Shown piece by piece: positions 27,983 through 35,366 of a stretch of 64,000 nucleotides of DNA. The notes beneath the pieces were generated by a model, which was given only the letters and a program-made list of their open reading frames with translations, had not been told where the DNA came from and did no database searches. The DNA is from Bacilli bacterium (GTDB lineage Bacteria > Bacillota_I > Bacilli_A > RF39 > UBA660). How positions within the stretch are numbered: position 1 is the first letter of the stretch; each line of letters opens with the position of its first letter. Position numbers and translations under genes: made by a program. The DNA lies in assembly GCA_017544165.1 (NCBI GenBank), contig JAFYER010000009.1, forward strand, positions 1-64,000, in the 5' to 3' direction.

Positions 27983-29719
27983 TTATTCACCGTCACTTTT
28001 CGTCCTTAATACTTTCTTTAAATAACAACCACCTGAAAAATGCGAAACACACTCTAAACATCCAACACATTTTTTTTCGTCAATCAAGTAAGTAATATCA
28101 TTATCATTATTGTTTCTTGCTGAAATAGCATTATGTTTACAAACACTTTCACATGCCCTACATGCTAAACAAGTTTGATACTTTGTTATCTGATATTTAA
28201 TATACATTTCTATATATTTTTGATTTTTTATGTTTTTAGGCATGTTCAAAATTGATATTTTCACAATTTTGTCACCTATTTTTCCTTTAATTTTTAATAT
28301 TGGTTGTTTATTAGCCCTATTTAAGACATATACTTCCCCTAATCTTTTATTTCCTATATTAAAGTCTAAAATACCAAATGGTTTAAAAAGTTCATATAAA
28401 GTAGTTGTAATAGATCTATTTAATTCAAAATTCAATGTATTTTCTTCTAAAACACAAGGTTTAAATGAAATAATTGCATTTTTGCTATAATCTAATCCAT
28501 TTCCCCCTTGACGAGCTTTCCAGCCTCCAGTACTTACATACTCCTCAGGATCTGGTTTTCCAACCTGTTTTGCAAAATCTATAAGAATTTTGTGAAATTC
28601 AGTATATTCTTTATTCATATAAATATGTGATAAAAACTCAGACCAATATCCGTTATTAGGACAGCACCAGCAGCCAACTCTCGAGAATCCTTTTCTATAT
28701 GCTGGATTAAAAGGTATTTTTTTAGACAATATATACAACCACACATCAAAGTCTAACCAATCAATAATAGGAGCAGCAACCTTTTGTTTTGTTATTTTTG
28801 CCCCATTACTTTCTCTATCATATTTTTTTCTTGCTAAAGATTCATTTCTACGCAAGCCTTGGAAAGATAATATTTTAGTTTTATTCTTAAATGTAGCTTC
28901 AATTTTTCTTGTTAAAGATCCTGTTTTAAAAATTGTACAACACCAGCGCATCATTCTACTTGGCGGCCCAACAATCTTACATAAATCATTAAAATTTTGA
29001 TCTTTATTTTTAGCTACTAATAAAGGTGTGGTTGGATAATATTTTTTAAATTCATCCAAATATACTGCTGTTTCAGGATATTCAAGTGTAGTATCCCCAT
29101 AAAGATGAATAACATTTGGAGTTCCCAATGCATTAATCACTAAATCACTAGTTACAGAAGAGTCCTTACCACCAGAAAATGAAACAAACATAGAATCAAA
29201 ATCATAATCAGCTTTAACATCTTTAATAAAATCATGTGCTTCCGTAACTATATTATTTAATCTAATTTCATTTGCTTTAACAAAATTAACAACGAATGGT
29301 TCGTTATAAAATGAATCAATATATTTCAAATTTTGTTTTTCTAATTCTTCTATTTTTTCTCTAATTGAATCAGCGTCTTTTGTTCTAGCTATTTCTTTTA
29401 AAGATAATTTTATTTTTTTTCCATCTACATAATAATTTCCGCCAGAAGTGCACCAAACAGATTTTCTTGCAAAAGATAATGGTTTATCTAAAATTACTTC
29501 AATCAATAATCTCTCTTCAGGAAATACTGGTCTAATATCTGTCCCAATATATTTTCCCTTTTCTCCGCATAATGGGCAAACTTCTTCATATAAAGGCATG
29601 TTGCAGTGATTACAATAAAATATCTCTGACTTACTCACATATGTTCTTTGATTACAAACAGGACAGGTACTTGTATCACAGATAAGATGATTACAGTTTG
29701 AGCATTCATATTTAATCAT
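27983..29719 (-). CDS. sspD: PAPS-reductase-like sulfurtransferase with zinc ribbons and ferredoxin domain, SspD-like
   Basis: About 578 aa in three parts. N-terminus: two zinc ribbons (CSNC...CPVC and CNHC...CPLC). Middle: an ATP-pyrophosphatase/PAPS-reductase fold with the PP-loop FVSFSGGKDSS near residue 187, plus RMMRWCCTIFK and GCWCCPNNG, cysteine-rich as in DndC/SspD. C-terminus: two [4Fe-4S] ferredoxin motifs, CLACRACESVC and CVGCLECVSHFSGGC. It should adenylate DNA phosphate and transfer sulfur. The start overlaps the end of the upstream regulator; I choose ATG 29719 because GGTGG is suitably spaced. ATG 29725 is also possible. Confidence 0.85.
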   Translation of the reverse strand: MIKYECSNCNHLICDTSTCPVCNQRTYVSKSEIFYCNHCNMPLYEEVCPLCGEKGKYIGTDIRPVFPEERLLIEVILDKPLSFARKSVWCTSGGNYYVDGKKIKLSLKEIARTKDADSIREKIEELEKQNLKYIDSFYNEPFVVNFVKANEIRLNNIVTEAHDFIKDVKADYDFDSMFVSFSGGKDSSVTSDLVINALGTPNVIHLYGDTTLEYPETAVYLDEFKKYYPTTPLLVAKNKDQNFNDLCKIVGPPSRMMRWCCTIFKTGSLTRKIEATFKNKTKILSFQGLRRNESLARKKYDRESNGAKITKQKVAAPIIDWLDFDVWLYILSKKIPFNPAYRKGFSRVGCWCCPNNGYWSEFLSHIYMNKEYTEFHKILIDFAKQVGKPDPEEYVSTGGWKARQGGNGLDYSKNAIISFKPCVLEENTLNFELNRSITTTLYELFKPFGILDFNIGNKRLGEVYVLNRANKQPILKIKGKIGDKIVKISILNMPKNIKNQKYIEMYIKYQITKYQTCLACRACESVCKHNAISARNNNDNDITYLIDEKKCVGCLECVSHFSGGCYLKKVLRTKSDGE

Positions 29720-30182
29720 TGCCATCACCACCATCAAGTTCTTTTAAAACACTTAAAACAAAGGCAATATTTTCTTCTTTTTGATTCTTTGATTGTTTCT
29801 TCTGAAAATTAAAAAATCTTCTCAATTTTACAACTTTTCCATTATTTTTTAACGATATAATACTATTTCTCACAGATGTAGATACTCCATTAGTAGATAA
29901 TTTATTATTTAACGAGATTTCAACTGCGGTTTTAGGAACTCCGCTAATTAATCCGTACTTTTCTATTAAAGCTTCTTTTGCATTAGGTTTTAAAATATTT
30001 AAACAATCATCAAACGCCTTAATAAATTCCATATAATTTACAACATCAAAAGAAGGATTAATAATGCACTCATAAATGTTTTCTTCTAAAAATCTAAATA
30101 CATAAGTTAAATTATATTTTCGCAAGCGATTTTCTTCAAATAATGCTTTTAACTTTTCTGCAGTGATTCTTACTTCATTCAC
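29712..30182 (-). CDS. sigma-region-4-like regulator heading the ssp operon
   Basis: 156 aa from GTG 30182, chosen because AGAGGG lies 6 nt upstream; a longer frame to 30275 reads back through the promoter and is unlikely. The segment ALIEKYGLISGVPKTAVEIS, followed by VSTSVRNSIISLKNNGK and VVKLRRFF, copies the layout of sigma-70 region 4: an RYGL-like start, T-x-x-EI first helix, a recognition helix ending in R, and a closing LRRF. No region 2 is present, so it is not a full sigma factor; a sigma-4-type DNA-binding regulator is likely. It overlaps sspD by 8 nt and sits just behind a palindromic operator. Confidence 0.6.
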   Translation of the reverse strand: MNEVRITAEKLKALFEENRLRKYNLTYVFRFLEENIYECIINPSFDVVNYMEFIKAFDDCLNILKPNAKEALIEKYGLISGVPKTAVEISLNNKLSTNGVSTSVRNSIISLKNNGKVVKLRRFFNFQKKQSKNQKEENIAFVLSVLKELDGGDGND

Positions 30183-30210
30183 GCATATCCCTCTTTCTGA
30201 CACTATAAAT

Positions 30211-30219
30211 ATTATATCA
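30211..30219 (-). promoter_or_regulatory. extended -10 promoter of the ssp operon
   Basis: On the minus strand TGaTATAAT. The -35 position holds only TTATTT-like sequence, so the promoter probably relies on the extended -10 or an activator. The expected start is about 20 nt before the GTG codon. Confidence 0.6.
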
Positions 30220-30221
30220 TA

Positions 30222-30267
30222 AAAAACTGGAAAAAATAATTCGATTATATGTTTTTTTCCAGTTTTT
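30222..30267. repeat. perfect 15-bp inverted repeat, likely operator of the ssp operon
   Basis: Arms 30222-30236 (AAAAACTGGAAAAAA) and 30253-30267 are exact reverse complements with a 16-nt spacer. One arm fills the spacer of the promoter just upstream of the extended -10. The arm spacing (about three helical turns centre to centre) suits a dimeric DNA-binding protein. Confidence 0.65.
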
Positions 30268-30539
30268 ATTTTCAATATATTAAAAATTAATTTTTTAGCA
30301 TTGTAAATTTCTATTTTATACTATTTTATAAAGAAAAAATAAAGGTGATAAATATATCACCCTTTCTCACAACAAAAAACATACTTTCTCTTAATAAAAA
30401 CTATCAAGTTAATAGTTTATACCATGAAATATTTTTATACTTTGAAAATATCTTATATAATAATTTATTTTGTCTACTGTTAATAGATTTTACCTATTAG
30501 GTGCAAATAACCGTAGAAAACAATTTATCGCTTATATGA
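30268..30539. other. non-coding right end of the island
   Basis: AT-rich, no gene supported. It holds a GGTGATA/TATCACC hairpin (30344-30361) followed on the minus strand by TTTATTTTTTC, a plausible terminator for transcripts entering from the right. Confidence 0.45.
30331..30361 (-). terminator. possible intrinsic terminator inside the island's right end
   Basis: GGTGATA-AATA-TATCACC stem with a T-rich tail on the minus strand. Confidence 0.45.
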
Positions 30540-30562
30540 TTTGCCACCTAAATGCCACCTAA
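30540..30562. repeat. attachment-site-like direct repeat, right copy
   Basis: Exact copy of 17076-17098, same orientation. Confidence 0.7.
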
Positions 30563-30610
30563 TTCAATTTTTCAAAATAAGCAATGTCTCTCAATCCCTT
30601 TATTTTCAAG

Positions 30611-30644
30611 CACAAAAAATGAGGAAACATATAATCGTTTCCTC
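30611..30644 (-). terminator. intrinsic terminator of the DUF7666-like gene
   Basis: GAGGAAAC (30621-30628)/GTTTCCTC (30637-30644) with 8-nt loop, then ATTTTTTG on the minus strand. Confidence 0.75.
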
Positions 30645-30663
30645 TTCAGGAGGAAGAGAGCAT

Positions 30664-31215
30664 TTAATATTTTATGCCATCTTGTTTACCAATCATTGAT
30701 TTTTGTAATACTCTTGTTCTTTCTATGTAATCTAATTTATAAACATTAATACCTTTGAAATAATATAAGTAAGCTTCAACTGCTTTTTCATGATCATATT
30801 GACTTCTATTACCTTTTAGTATTTGTAAAGCTTCTTCTTCAGTTGGCTTAAATGTTGCAAATAATTTAACAATATCCGAGGATGATGAGTGTGACATTAT
30901 ATCAATTATTTCTTCTCTTGAAAGAAATTTTATTATTTGAATATCACTTACACTATACATACCATAATAAGGTTCTGCCCAAGTTTCGTCTTCACTTAAA
31001 ACATAATCCCCACTTCCAATAACATAGGCGACATCGATATCATTAGGATCAAAATATCTAAATACATCGCTTAAATGAACACACATATGAAAACCATTAC
31101 CATTATTGCCAAAAGAAATAGGTCCATCTATATGATAGTTTTTTCCCTCTTCGAAGAGCATTCCATACCTATTTGTTCTATTTTTATTAAACGCTTTATA
31201 ACCCATTATCTCCAT
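30664..31215 (-). CDS. DUF7666-like protein, phage/accessory type
   Basis: 183 aa. The start MGYKAFNKNRTNRYGMLFEE, then EGKNYHIDG, NGFHMCVHLSDVFRYF, is the pattern of short proteins frequent in prophages and plasmids (YK.F....C..F.Y.VGK.Y, then GFHFC..P.DVF.YY). Function unknown. The ATG at 31215 has GGGGGA 5 nt upstream and a TGtTATAAT extended -10 at 31233-31241. A truncated second copy of its 5' end lies at 32222-32263. Confidence 0.6.
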   Translation of the reverse strand: MEIMGYKAFNKNRTNRYGMLFEEGKNYHIDGPISFGNNGNGFHMCVHLSDVFRYFDPNDIDVAYVIGSGDYVLSEDETWAEPYYGMYSVSDIQIIKFLSREEIIDIMSHSSSSDIVKLFATFKPTEEEALQILKGNRSQYDHEKAVEAYLYYFKGINVYKLDYIERTRVLQKSMIGKQDGIKY

Positions 31216-31232
31216 ATGATTCCCCCATATTA

Positions 31233-31241
31233 ATTATAACA
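31233..31241 (-). promoter_or_regulatory. extended -10 promoter of the DUF7666-like gene
   Basis: TGtTATAAT on the minus strand about 20 nt before the ATG. Confidence 0.5.
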
Positions 31242-31270
31242 TGTTTTTTAGTACAACTTAAAAACAGTAT

Positions 31271-32110
31271 TTAACCTAATGGCCAACCAATAAAAGAAAC
31301 TATTTTTTTATATTTAGTTATGAAATCTTCTATTTCTTTTTTATTAATTATGATAATGTTTTTGTTTTTTTCATATTTACCATATTGATTTATATTTGAA
31401 AAGAAATAAAACTTATTCTTTGTGTAAATATTTTTATAATTTAAATCGCCTATGTTTATAGGGCCTTTTTTAATTTGAACGTATGCTAAGCTTCCATCAT
31501 TTCTTGAAAAAAGTACACACTCTTGAGTCTTTGTTGATTTTTTACAAGTACTAGAATAAATACCATAATTCTTTTTTATCTGTAAGTATAATATTATTAA
31601 TTCTTCTAATTGATCAGGTTTTATATTACTCCACATATCATTAATATTTTTTACTTGATCAACTTTATAATAATTCTTATTTGTTAATTTATTATATAGT
31701 GCTTTAGAAAAATTTGTTGTTACATCTCTGTTTTTTTGGATTTTGCAAATAGTTCCAACATTGAAGGAATCAACAATATCACCATTTACTTTTTCTTCGG
31801 TCCCCACCTCTAATATTTCACATTTTATACCATGCCAAATGTCATAATTATCATGTTCTTTTTGCTCTTCTGGAGACATTTCATTTCTAATATAATCAAC
31901 CTTATTGCCTAATACTCTACACAAATAATAAATGCTACCGCTTCTAGTCCATATTAAATCATCTTTCTTAATTTCAAAATAAGCTTTTAACACTTTTTTG
32001 AAGCTACTACTATTCCAATTAGGTTTGAATGAAATATGTTCATTAACTATTTTATTAATATCATGATTCGAATTACCAATATTATATTTAGTTTCCCAAC
32101 CAATTCCCAA
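31271..32110 (-). CDS. restriction-like protein, 5' end interrupted by a stop codon
   Basis: The open part is 279 aa from a TTG at 32110 that has no SD. The same frame stays open upstream to an in-frame TGA at 32183-32185; eight codons before that is an ATG (32209) with an AGGAG site. The original protein was probably about 312 aa. The N-terminal part (KNILGIGWE, later DLIWTRSGSIYYLCRVLG) resembles the PUA/EVE-like sensor domains of type IV-style restriction enzymes. A later ECVLFSRNDGSLAYVQIKKG could be a decayed PD-(D/E)xK core. Both readings are tentative. Confidence 0.45.
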   Translation of the reverse strand: MGIGWETKYNIGNSNHDINKIVNEHISFKPNWNSSSFKKVLKAYFEIKKDDLIWTRSGSIYYLCRVLGNKVDYIRNEMSPEEQKEHDNYDIWHGIKCEILEVGTEEKVNGDIVDSFNVGTICKIQKNRDVTTNFSKALYNKLTNKNYYKVDQVKNINDMWSNIKPDQLEELIILYLQIKKNYGIYSSTCKKSTKTQECVLFSRNDGSLAYVQIKKGPINIGDLNYKNIYTKNKFYFFSNINQYGKYEKNKNIIIINKKEIEDFITKYKKIVSFIGWPLG

Positions 32111-32209
32111 AATGTTTTTAGATTTGCAATAATTAAACGTTAATACTTGTTTATCTTTACTTTCATGAGTATGAATATTAATTCACCATAATACTATATT
32201 ATCTTTCAT
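32111..32209 (-). pseudogene. original N-terminus of the 31271 gene with nonsense codon
   Basis: From ATG 32209: MKDNIVLW, stop TGA, then INIHTHESKDKQVLTFNYCK leading without a shift into the gene ending at 31271. The TGA could have arisen from TGG by one change. Confidence 0.6.
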
Positions 32210-32221
32210 ATATAAGTTCTC

Positions 32222-32263
32222 CTAACTATTTTTATTAAATGCCTTATAGCCTCTTATCTTTAT
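32222..32263 (-). pseudogene. 5' fragment of a second DUF7666-like gene
   Basis: An SD (AAAGGAG) and 13 codons IKIRGYKAFNKNS, then TAG. They match the start of the 30664-31215 gene (MEIMGYKAFNKN) in protein and DNA; the start codon is now ATA. A TGaTATACT promoter lies just upstream. The remainder of that copy is gone. Confidence 0.65.
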
Positions 32264-32306
32264 GGCATCTCCTTTTAATTAAGTATATCATCTTTTATCT
32301 CCAATT

Positions 32307-32338
32307 AAAAAACATATAGTGTTTTCTATATGTTTTTT
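32307..32338 (-). terminator. intrinsic terminator of the Mrr-like gene
   Basis: A 13-bp perfect stem (AAAAAACATATAG and complement) with 6-nt loop and T run on the minus strand. Confidence 0.75.
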
Positions 32339-32339
32339 C

Positions 32340-32714
32340 TTAATCATAAATTCCTTCTTCGAATTCAGAGCGATCTAGAATTCTAATATTTTTTTCAAGA
32401 GCTTTATCTTTAATCTTTTGTTTGACATAAAAGTTAGTTACTATAATACCATGGGCTACATCTTCTTTTTCCATATCTTTAAACGTTTCTTCGATTTGTT
32501 TTTCAGTAATTTCAGTGTTCAAATATGATTGAACAGTATACTTAACACCATCTTTAGCTACTCTTTGATCATTATCATTTGTTTTATCACTATCTGCAAG
32601 TCTTACATCATCGATAGTGATAGGATTATAATGATGTTTATAAAACATCGTGTTAATATAATTTCTAAATTCCCTTTCATCCATATAATTGTCTACTATT
32701 TTAATTTCTTCCAT
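32340..32714 (-). CDS. small Mrr-like (restriction endonuclease-fold) protein
   Basis: 124 aa. GVKYTVQSYLNTEITEKQIE followed by AHGIIVTNFYVKQKIKDKALE and NIRILDRSEFE follows the C-terminal half of the Mrr_cat fold (kyvvQcKry..., giivTns.ft..A...A, i.LiD...L). The expected QxK is replaced by QSY, so catalytic residues may be lost. It is short for a full Mrr enzyme. SD AAAGGAAG precedes the ATG. It sits in the accessory patch between the ssp island and glmS. Confidence 0.6.
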   Translation of the reverse strand: MEEIKIVDNYMDEREFRNYINTMFYKHHYNPITIDDVRLADSDKTNDNDQRVAKDGVKYTVQSYLNTEITEKQIEETFKDMEKEDVAHGIIVTNFYVKQKIKDKALEKNIRILDRSEFEEGIYD

Positions 32715-32750
32715 AAAAACTTCCTTTACTTTAAATAATTATATCATATA

Positions 32751-34580
32751 TTATTCAACAGTAACTGATTTAGCTAGATTTCTAGGTTTATCAACATCTA
32801 CTCCCCTTGAAACCGCGATATAATAACCAAGAAGTTGAAGTGGTATGACAGTAAGTGATGGATAAAAAAATTTATTTGTCTTAGGAATACTAATTTTATA
32901 ATTAGATACTTTACTAACATCAATATTATCCGGAGAAATTGTTAAAATATAACCTCCTCTTGCCTTAACTTCCGTTAAATTACTTAAAGTTTTTTCATAT
33001 ACAGCTTCTTGAGTTACAACACCGATTACTAAAGTATTATCTTCGATAAGACTAATTGTTCCATGTTTGAGCTCCCCAGCGGCATAAGCTTCACTATGAA
33101 TATAACTAATTTCTTTTAGTTTTAGACTTCCTTCGAGTGATATTGCATAGTCAAGTCCTCTTCCTATATAAAATGCATCTTGAGCACTAGAAAGTTCACT
33201 AGCTATTTTTTGTATACCTTTTAAATCATCATTTAAAATATTATTTACTTTTTCAGGAAGCGACTGCATTTCTTTTAACAAATCAGAATATACTTCTTTA
33301 TCAATTTGTTTTTTAGCACAAGCAAGCTCAATAGCTAATAGATAAGAAACAATCAATTGAGTGCTAAATGCTTTTGTCGTAGCTACAGCTATTTCTGGAC
33401 CTGCTAAAGTATATAAAACATAGTCAGCTTCCCTAGCTATCGAAGAGCCAACTACATTTACAATTGCAAGAGTTTTGATACCTCTGTTTTTAGCTTCCCT
33501 TAGGGCTGCTAAAGAATCAGCTGTCTCACCTGATTGACTGATAATTATGACAAGGTCATTTTCCTTTAATAAAGGATTTTTATATCTAAACTCAGAAGCC
33601 ACATCCACTCTTACAGGGACTCTCGCTAAATCCTCGATAACATAACTTGCACATACACCAACGTGATAAGCCGAACCGCAGGCAACGATATATATTTGCT
33701 CGACATTTTTTAAGATATCCTTTGTTAAATTACATTTAGTAAAATCAATAGAACCATCATTAATATAAGAACTAATAGTCTTTTTTATTACTTCAGGTTG
33801 TTCATGAATTTCTTTAATCATAAAATGCTCATAACCTTCTTTTTCCGCCGAGGTTATATCCCAATCAATTACTTTCAATTCTTTTTCAATTGTATCACCA
33901 TTTAAATCATAAAAAATAATCTCGTCTTTTTTAAGACATGCTGATTCTAGATTATCAATATAGTAAACATTATTTGTATATTTAAGTATTGCCGGTACAT
34001 CAGAAGCTAAATATACACCGTCTTTACCTTTACCAATTATCATTGGGGAATCTTTTCTAGCCACCCATATTTCATCTGGATGATTTTTAAACATAACCGC
34101 TATGGCATATGATCCCCTTACCCTAACCATCGTCCGGTTAATGGCATCACTAGGACCATTTTTATATTTTTTATAATAATAATCAATTAAGTTTGCAAGA
34201 ACTTCAGTATCTGTTTGACTATAAAAGATGTATCCATGTTTCTGTAATTTTTTAATTAACTCTTGATAGTTTTCAATTATACCATTATGAACTAATGTAA
34301 CGCTTTGGTCATTTGATACATGAGGATGTGCATTTGTTTCGCTCGGTTCACCATGGGTAGCCCATCTTGTATGACCTATTCCACATGTACCATTCAATTT
34401 TTTATTTTTTAATTTTTCCTCAAGGTTGATTATTTTTCCTTTTGCTTTATATATTTTAATATCTTTTTCTTGAACGGCAACTCCAGCTGAATCATATCCA
34501 CGATATTCTAGTTTAGAAAGACCATCAAGTAAAATATCTATTGCTTTGTTTTTTCCATTATATCCTACTATTCCACACAT
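32751..34580 (-). CDS. glmS: glutamine--fructose-6-phosphate aminotransferase (isomerizing)
   Basis: GlmS makes glucosamine-6-phosphate from fructose-6-phosphate and glutamine, the first step toward UDP-GlcNAc for the wall. The mature N-terminal cysteine nucleophile is in MCGIVGY, which fixes the start at ATG 34580 (GGAGGAA upstream). Glutaminase motifs GHTRWATHGEP and AHPH are followed by two SIS domains (IVACGSAYHVG, SQSGETADS) and the C-terminal PRNLAKSVTVE. Length about 609 aa, normal. The leader is under 60 nt, so no glmS ribozyme can be present. Confidence 0.97.
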   Translation of the reverse strand: MCGIVGYNGKNKAIDILLDGLSKLEYRGYDSAGVAVQEKDIKIYKAKGKIINLEEKLKNKKLNGTCGIGHTRWATHGEPSETNAHPHVSNDQSVTLVHNGIIENYQELIKKLQKHGYIFYSQTDTEVLANLIDYYYKKYKNGPSDAINRTMVRVRGSYAIAVMFKNHPDEIWVARKDSPMIIGKGKDGVYLASDVPAILKYTNNVYYIDNLESACLKKDEIIFYDLNGDTIEKELKVIDWDITSAEKEGYEHFMIKEIHEQPEVIKKTISSYINDGSIDFTKCNLTKDILKNVEQIYIVACGSAYHVGVCASYVIEDLARVPVRVDVASEFRYKNPLLKENDLVIIISQSGETADSLAALREAKNRGIKTLAIVNVVGSSIAREADYVLYTLAGPEIAVATTKAFSTQLIVSYLLAIELACAKKQIDKEVYSDLLKEMQSLPEKVNNILNDDLKGIQKIASELSSAQDAFYIGRGLDYAISLEGSLKLKEISYIHSEAYAAGELKHGTISLIEDNTLVIGVVTQEAVYEKTLSNLTEVKARGGYILTISPDNIDVSKVSNYKISIPKTNKFFYPSLTVIPLQLLGYYIAVSRGVDVDKPRNLAKSVTVE

Positions 34581-34634
34581 AAGTATTCCTCCATTAAATA
34601 ATATATATAAGTATAACATAGAATAAAAAAAATA

Positions 34635-34660
34635 AAAAAGATGTCTTTACACATCTTTTT
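34635..34660 (-). terminator. intrinsic terminator of the Mur-ligase/hydrolase operon
   Basis: AAAAAGATGT/ACATCTTTTT with T-rich tail on the minus strand, overlapping the end of the hydrolase gene. Confidence 0.75.
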
Positions 34661-35366
34661 CAAAATTATCAATTATTTCAATAATCTTTTCTTTATGAGT
34701 ATTGGCTATGTCATGGCCTCCACCTTCAATAATTGCTATTCTTTTCTTTATATCATTTGATACATTATTTATTACCAAATTAGGATTAACCTGATCATCA
34801 TCCAATCCATATATTATTTTAAGCACATTTGGATTTATCTTTTCTAAATCATCAATTAATTCCTCTCTTACGATATTTTGATAGGAAGCATTTAAAAATT
34901 TTGTTCCATGCATCATATAAGGATTTTTAATAATATGTTTCAAATACCAATCACGTAATACAATTCTTAATTTTTGCATAAATCCCGGTGTTTTAATCAT
35001 ATTCTTTGATTTAGTCTTATTTCTTGTTATAGCCGGTGAAACAAGGATTATCTTTTGATTTTTATCATATAAAAGATGATATTTTAAAGCAACTGCCCCA
35101 CCAAAAGAATAACCTAAAATATAATCAACCTTTAAACTATTATTTTGTAAATAGTTTTTTACATAGTAAGCATAATCCTCCAAATTAAATGGCTTATTTG
35201 GTTCTTTTTCACCACAAAAACCTGGGAAGTTAATTTTATAAACATCATATTCTTTTCCTAAAGCATTTACAAAATCCTTGCGGTTTTCCCAAGCATCTTT
35301 TGAATTTGTCATGCTAGTATAATTTTTCCAATTCCACCCATGTAATAATAATATCTTTTTTTTCAT
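34647..35366 (-). CDS. alpha/beta hydrolase
   Basis: 239 aa. An LLLHGWNW oxyanion-hole region starts the protein, YILGYSFGGAVALKY gives the GxSxG nucleophile elbow, DDDQVNP is the likely acid region and EGGGHDIAN the catalytic histidine. Substrate unknown. Its ATG overlaps the TGA of the Mur-ligase-like gene (ATGA), so the two are translationally coupled; a role in wall precursor or ester metabolism is inference. Confidence 0.82.
   Translation of the reverse strand: MKKKILLLHGWNWKNYTSMTNSKDAWENRKDFVNALGKEYDVYKINFPGFCGEKEPNKPFNLEDYAYYVKNYLQNNSLKVDYILGYSFGGAVALKYHLLYDKNQKIILVSPAITRNKTKSKNMIKTPGFMQKLRIVLRDWYLKHIIKNPYMMHGTKFLNASYQNIVREELIDDLEKINPNVLKIIYGLDDDQVNPNLVINNVSNDIKKRIAIIEGGGHDIANTHKEKIIEIIDNFEKDV

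Larger units (their letters stand above)
17076..30562. mobile_element. genomic island carrying an Ssp-type phosphorothioation system
   Basis: A 13.5-kb segment bounded by exact 23-bp direct repeats (17076-17098 and 30540-30562). The remnant of a tyrosine recombinase ends 4 nt from the left repeat, the standard geometry of an integrative element with int next to its attachment site. Inside is one minus-strand operon of nine genes for DNA phosphorothioation and probable restriction. The recombinase is truncated, so the island is probably no longer mobile by itself. No tRNA gene lies at either end. Confidence 0.7.

Noticed and set aside
32183-32185. In-frame TGA in the restriction-like gene as evidence for genetic code 4 (TGA = Trp)
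   Set aside because: Several genes end in TGA exactly overlapping the next start (murJ/femX, Mur ligase/hydrolase, sipW/45872), and all long genes use TGG for Trp with no internal TGA.
34581-34646. glmS ribozyme upstream of glmS
   Set aside because: The gap is under 70 nt and has no ribozyme core; the functional ribozyme needs about 150 nt.
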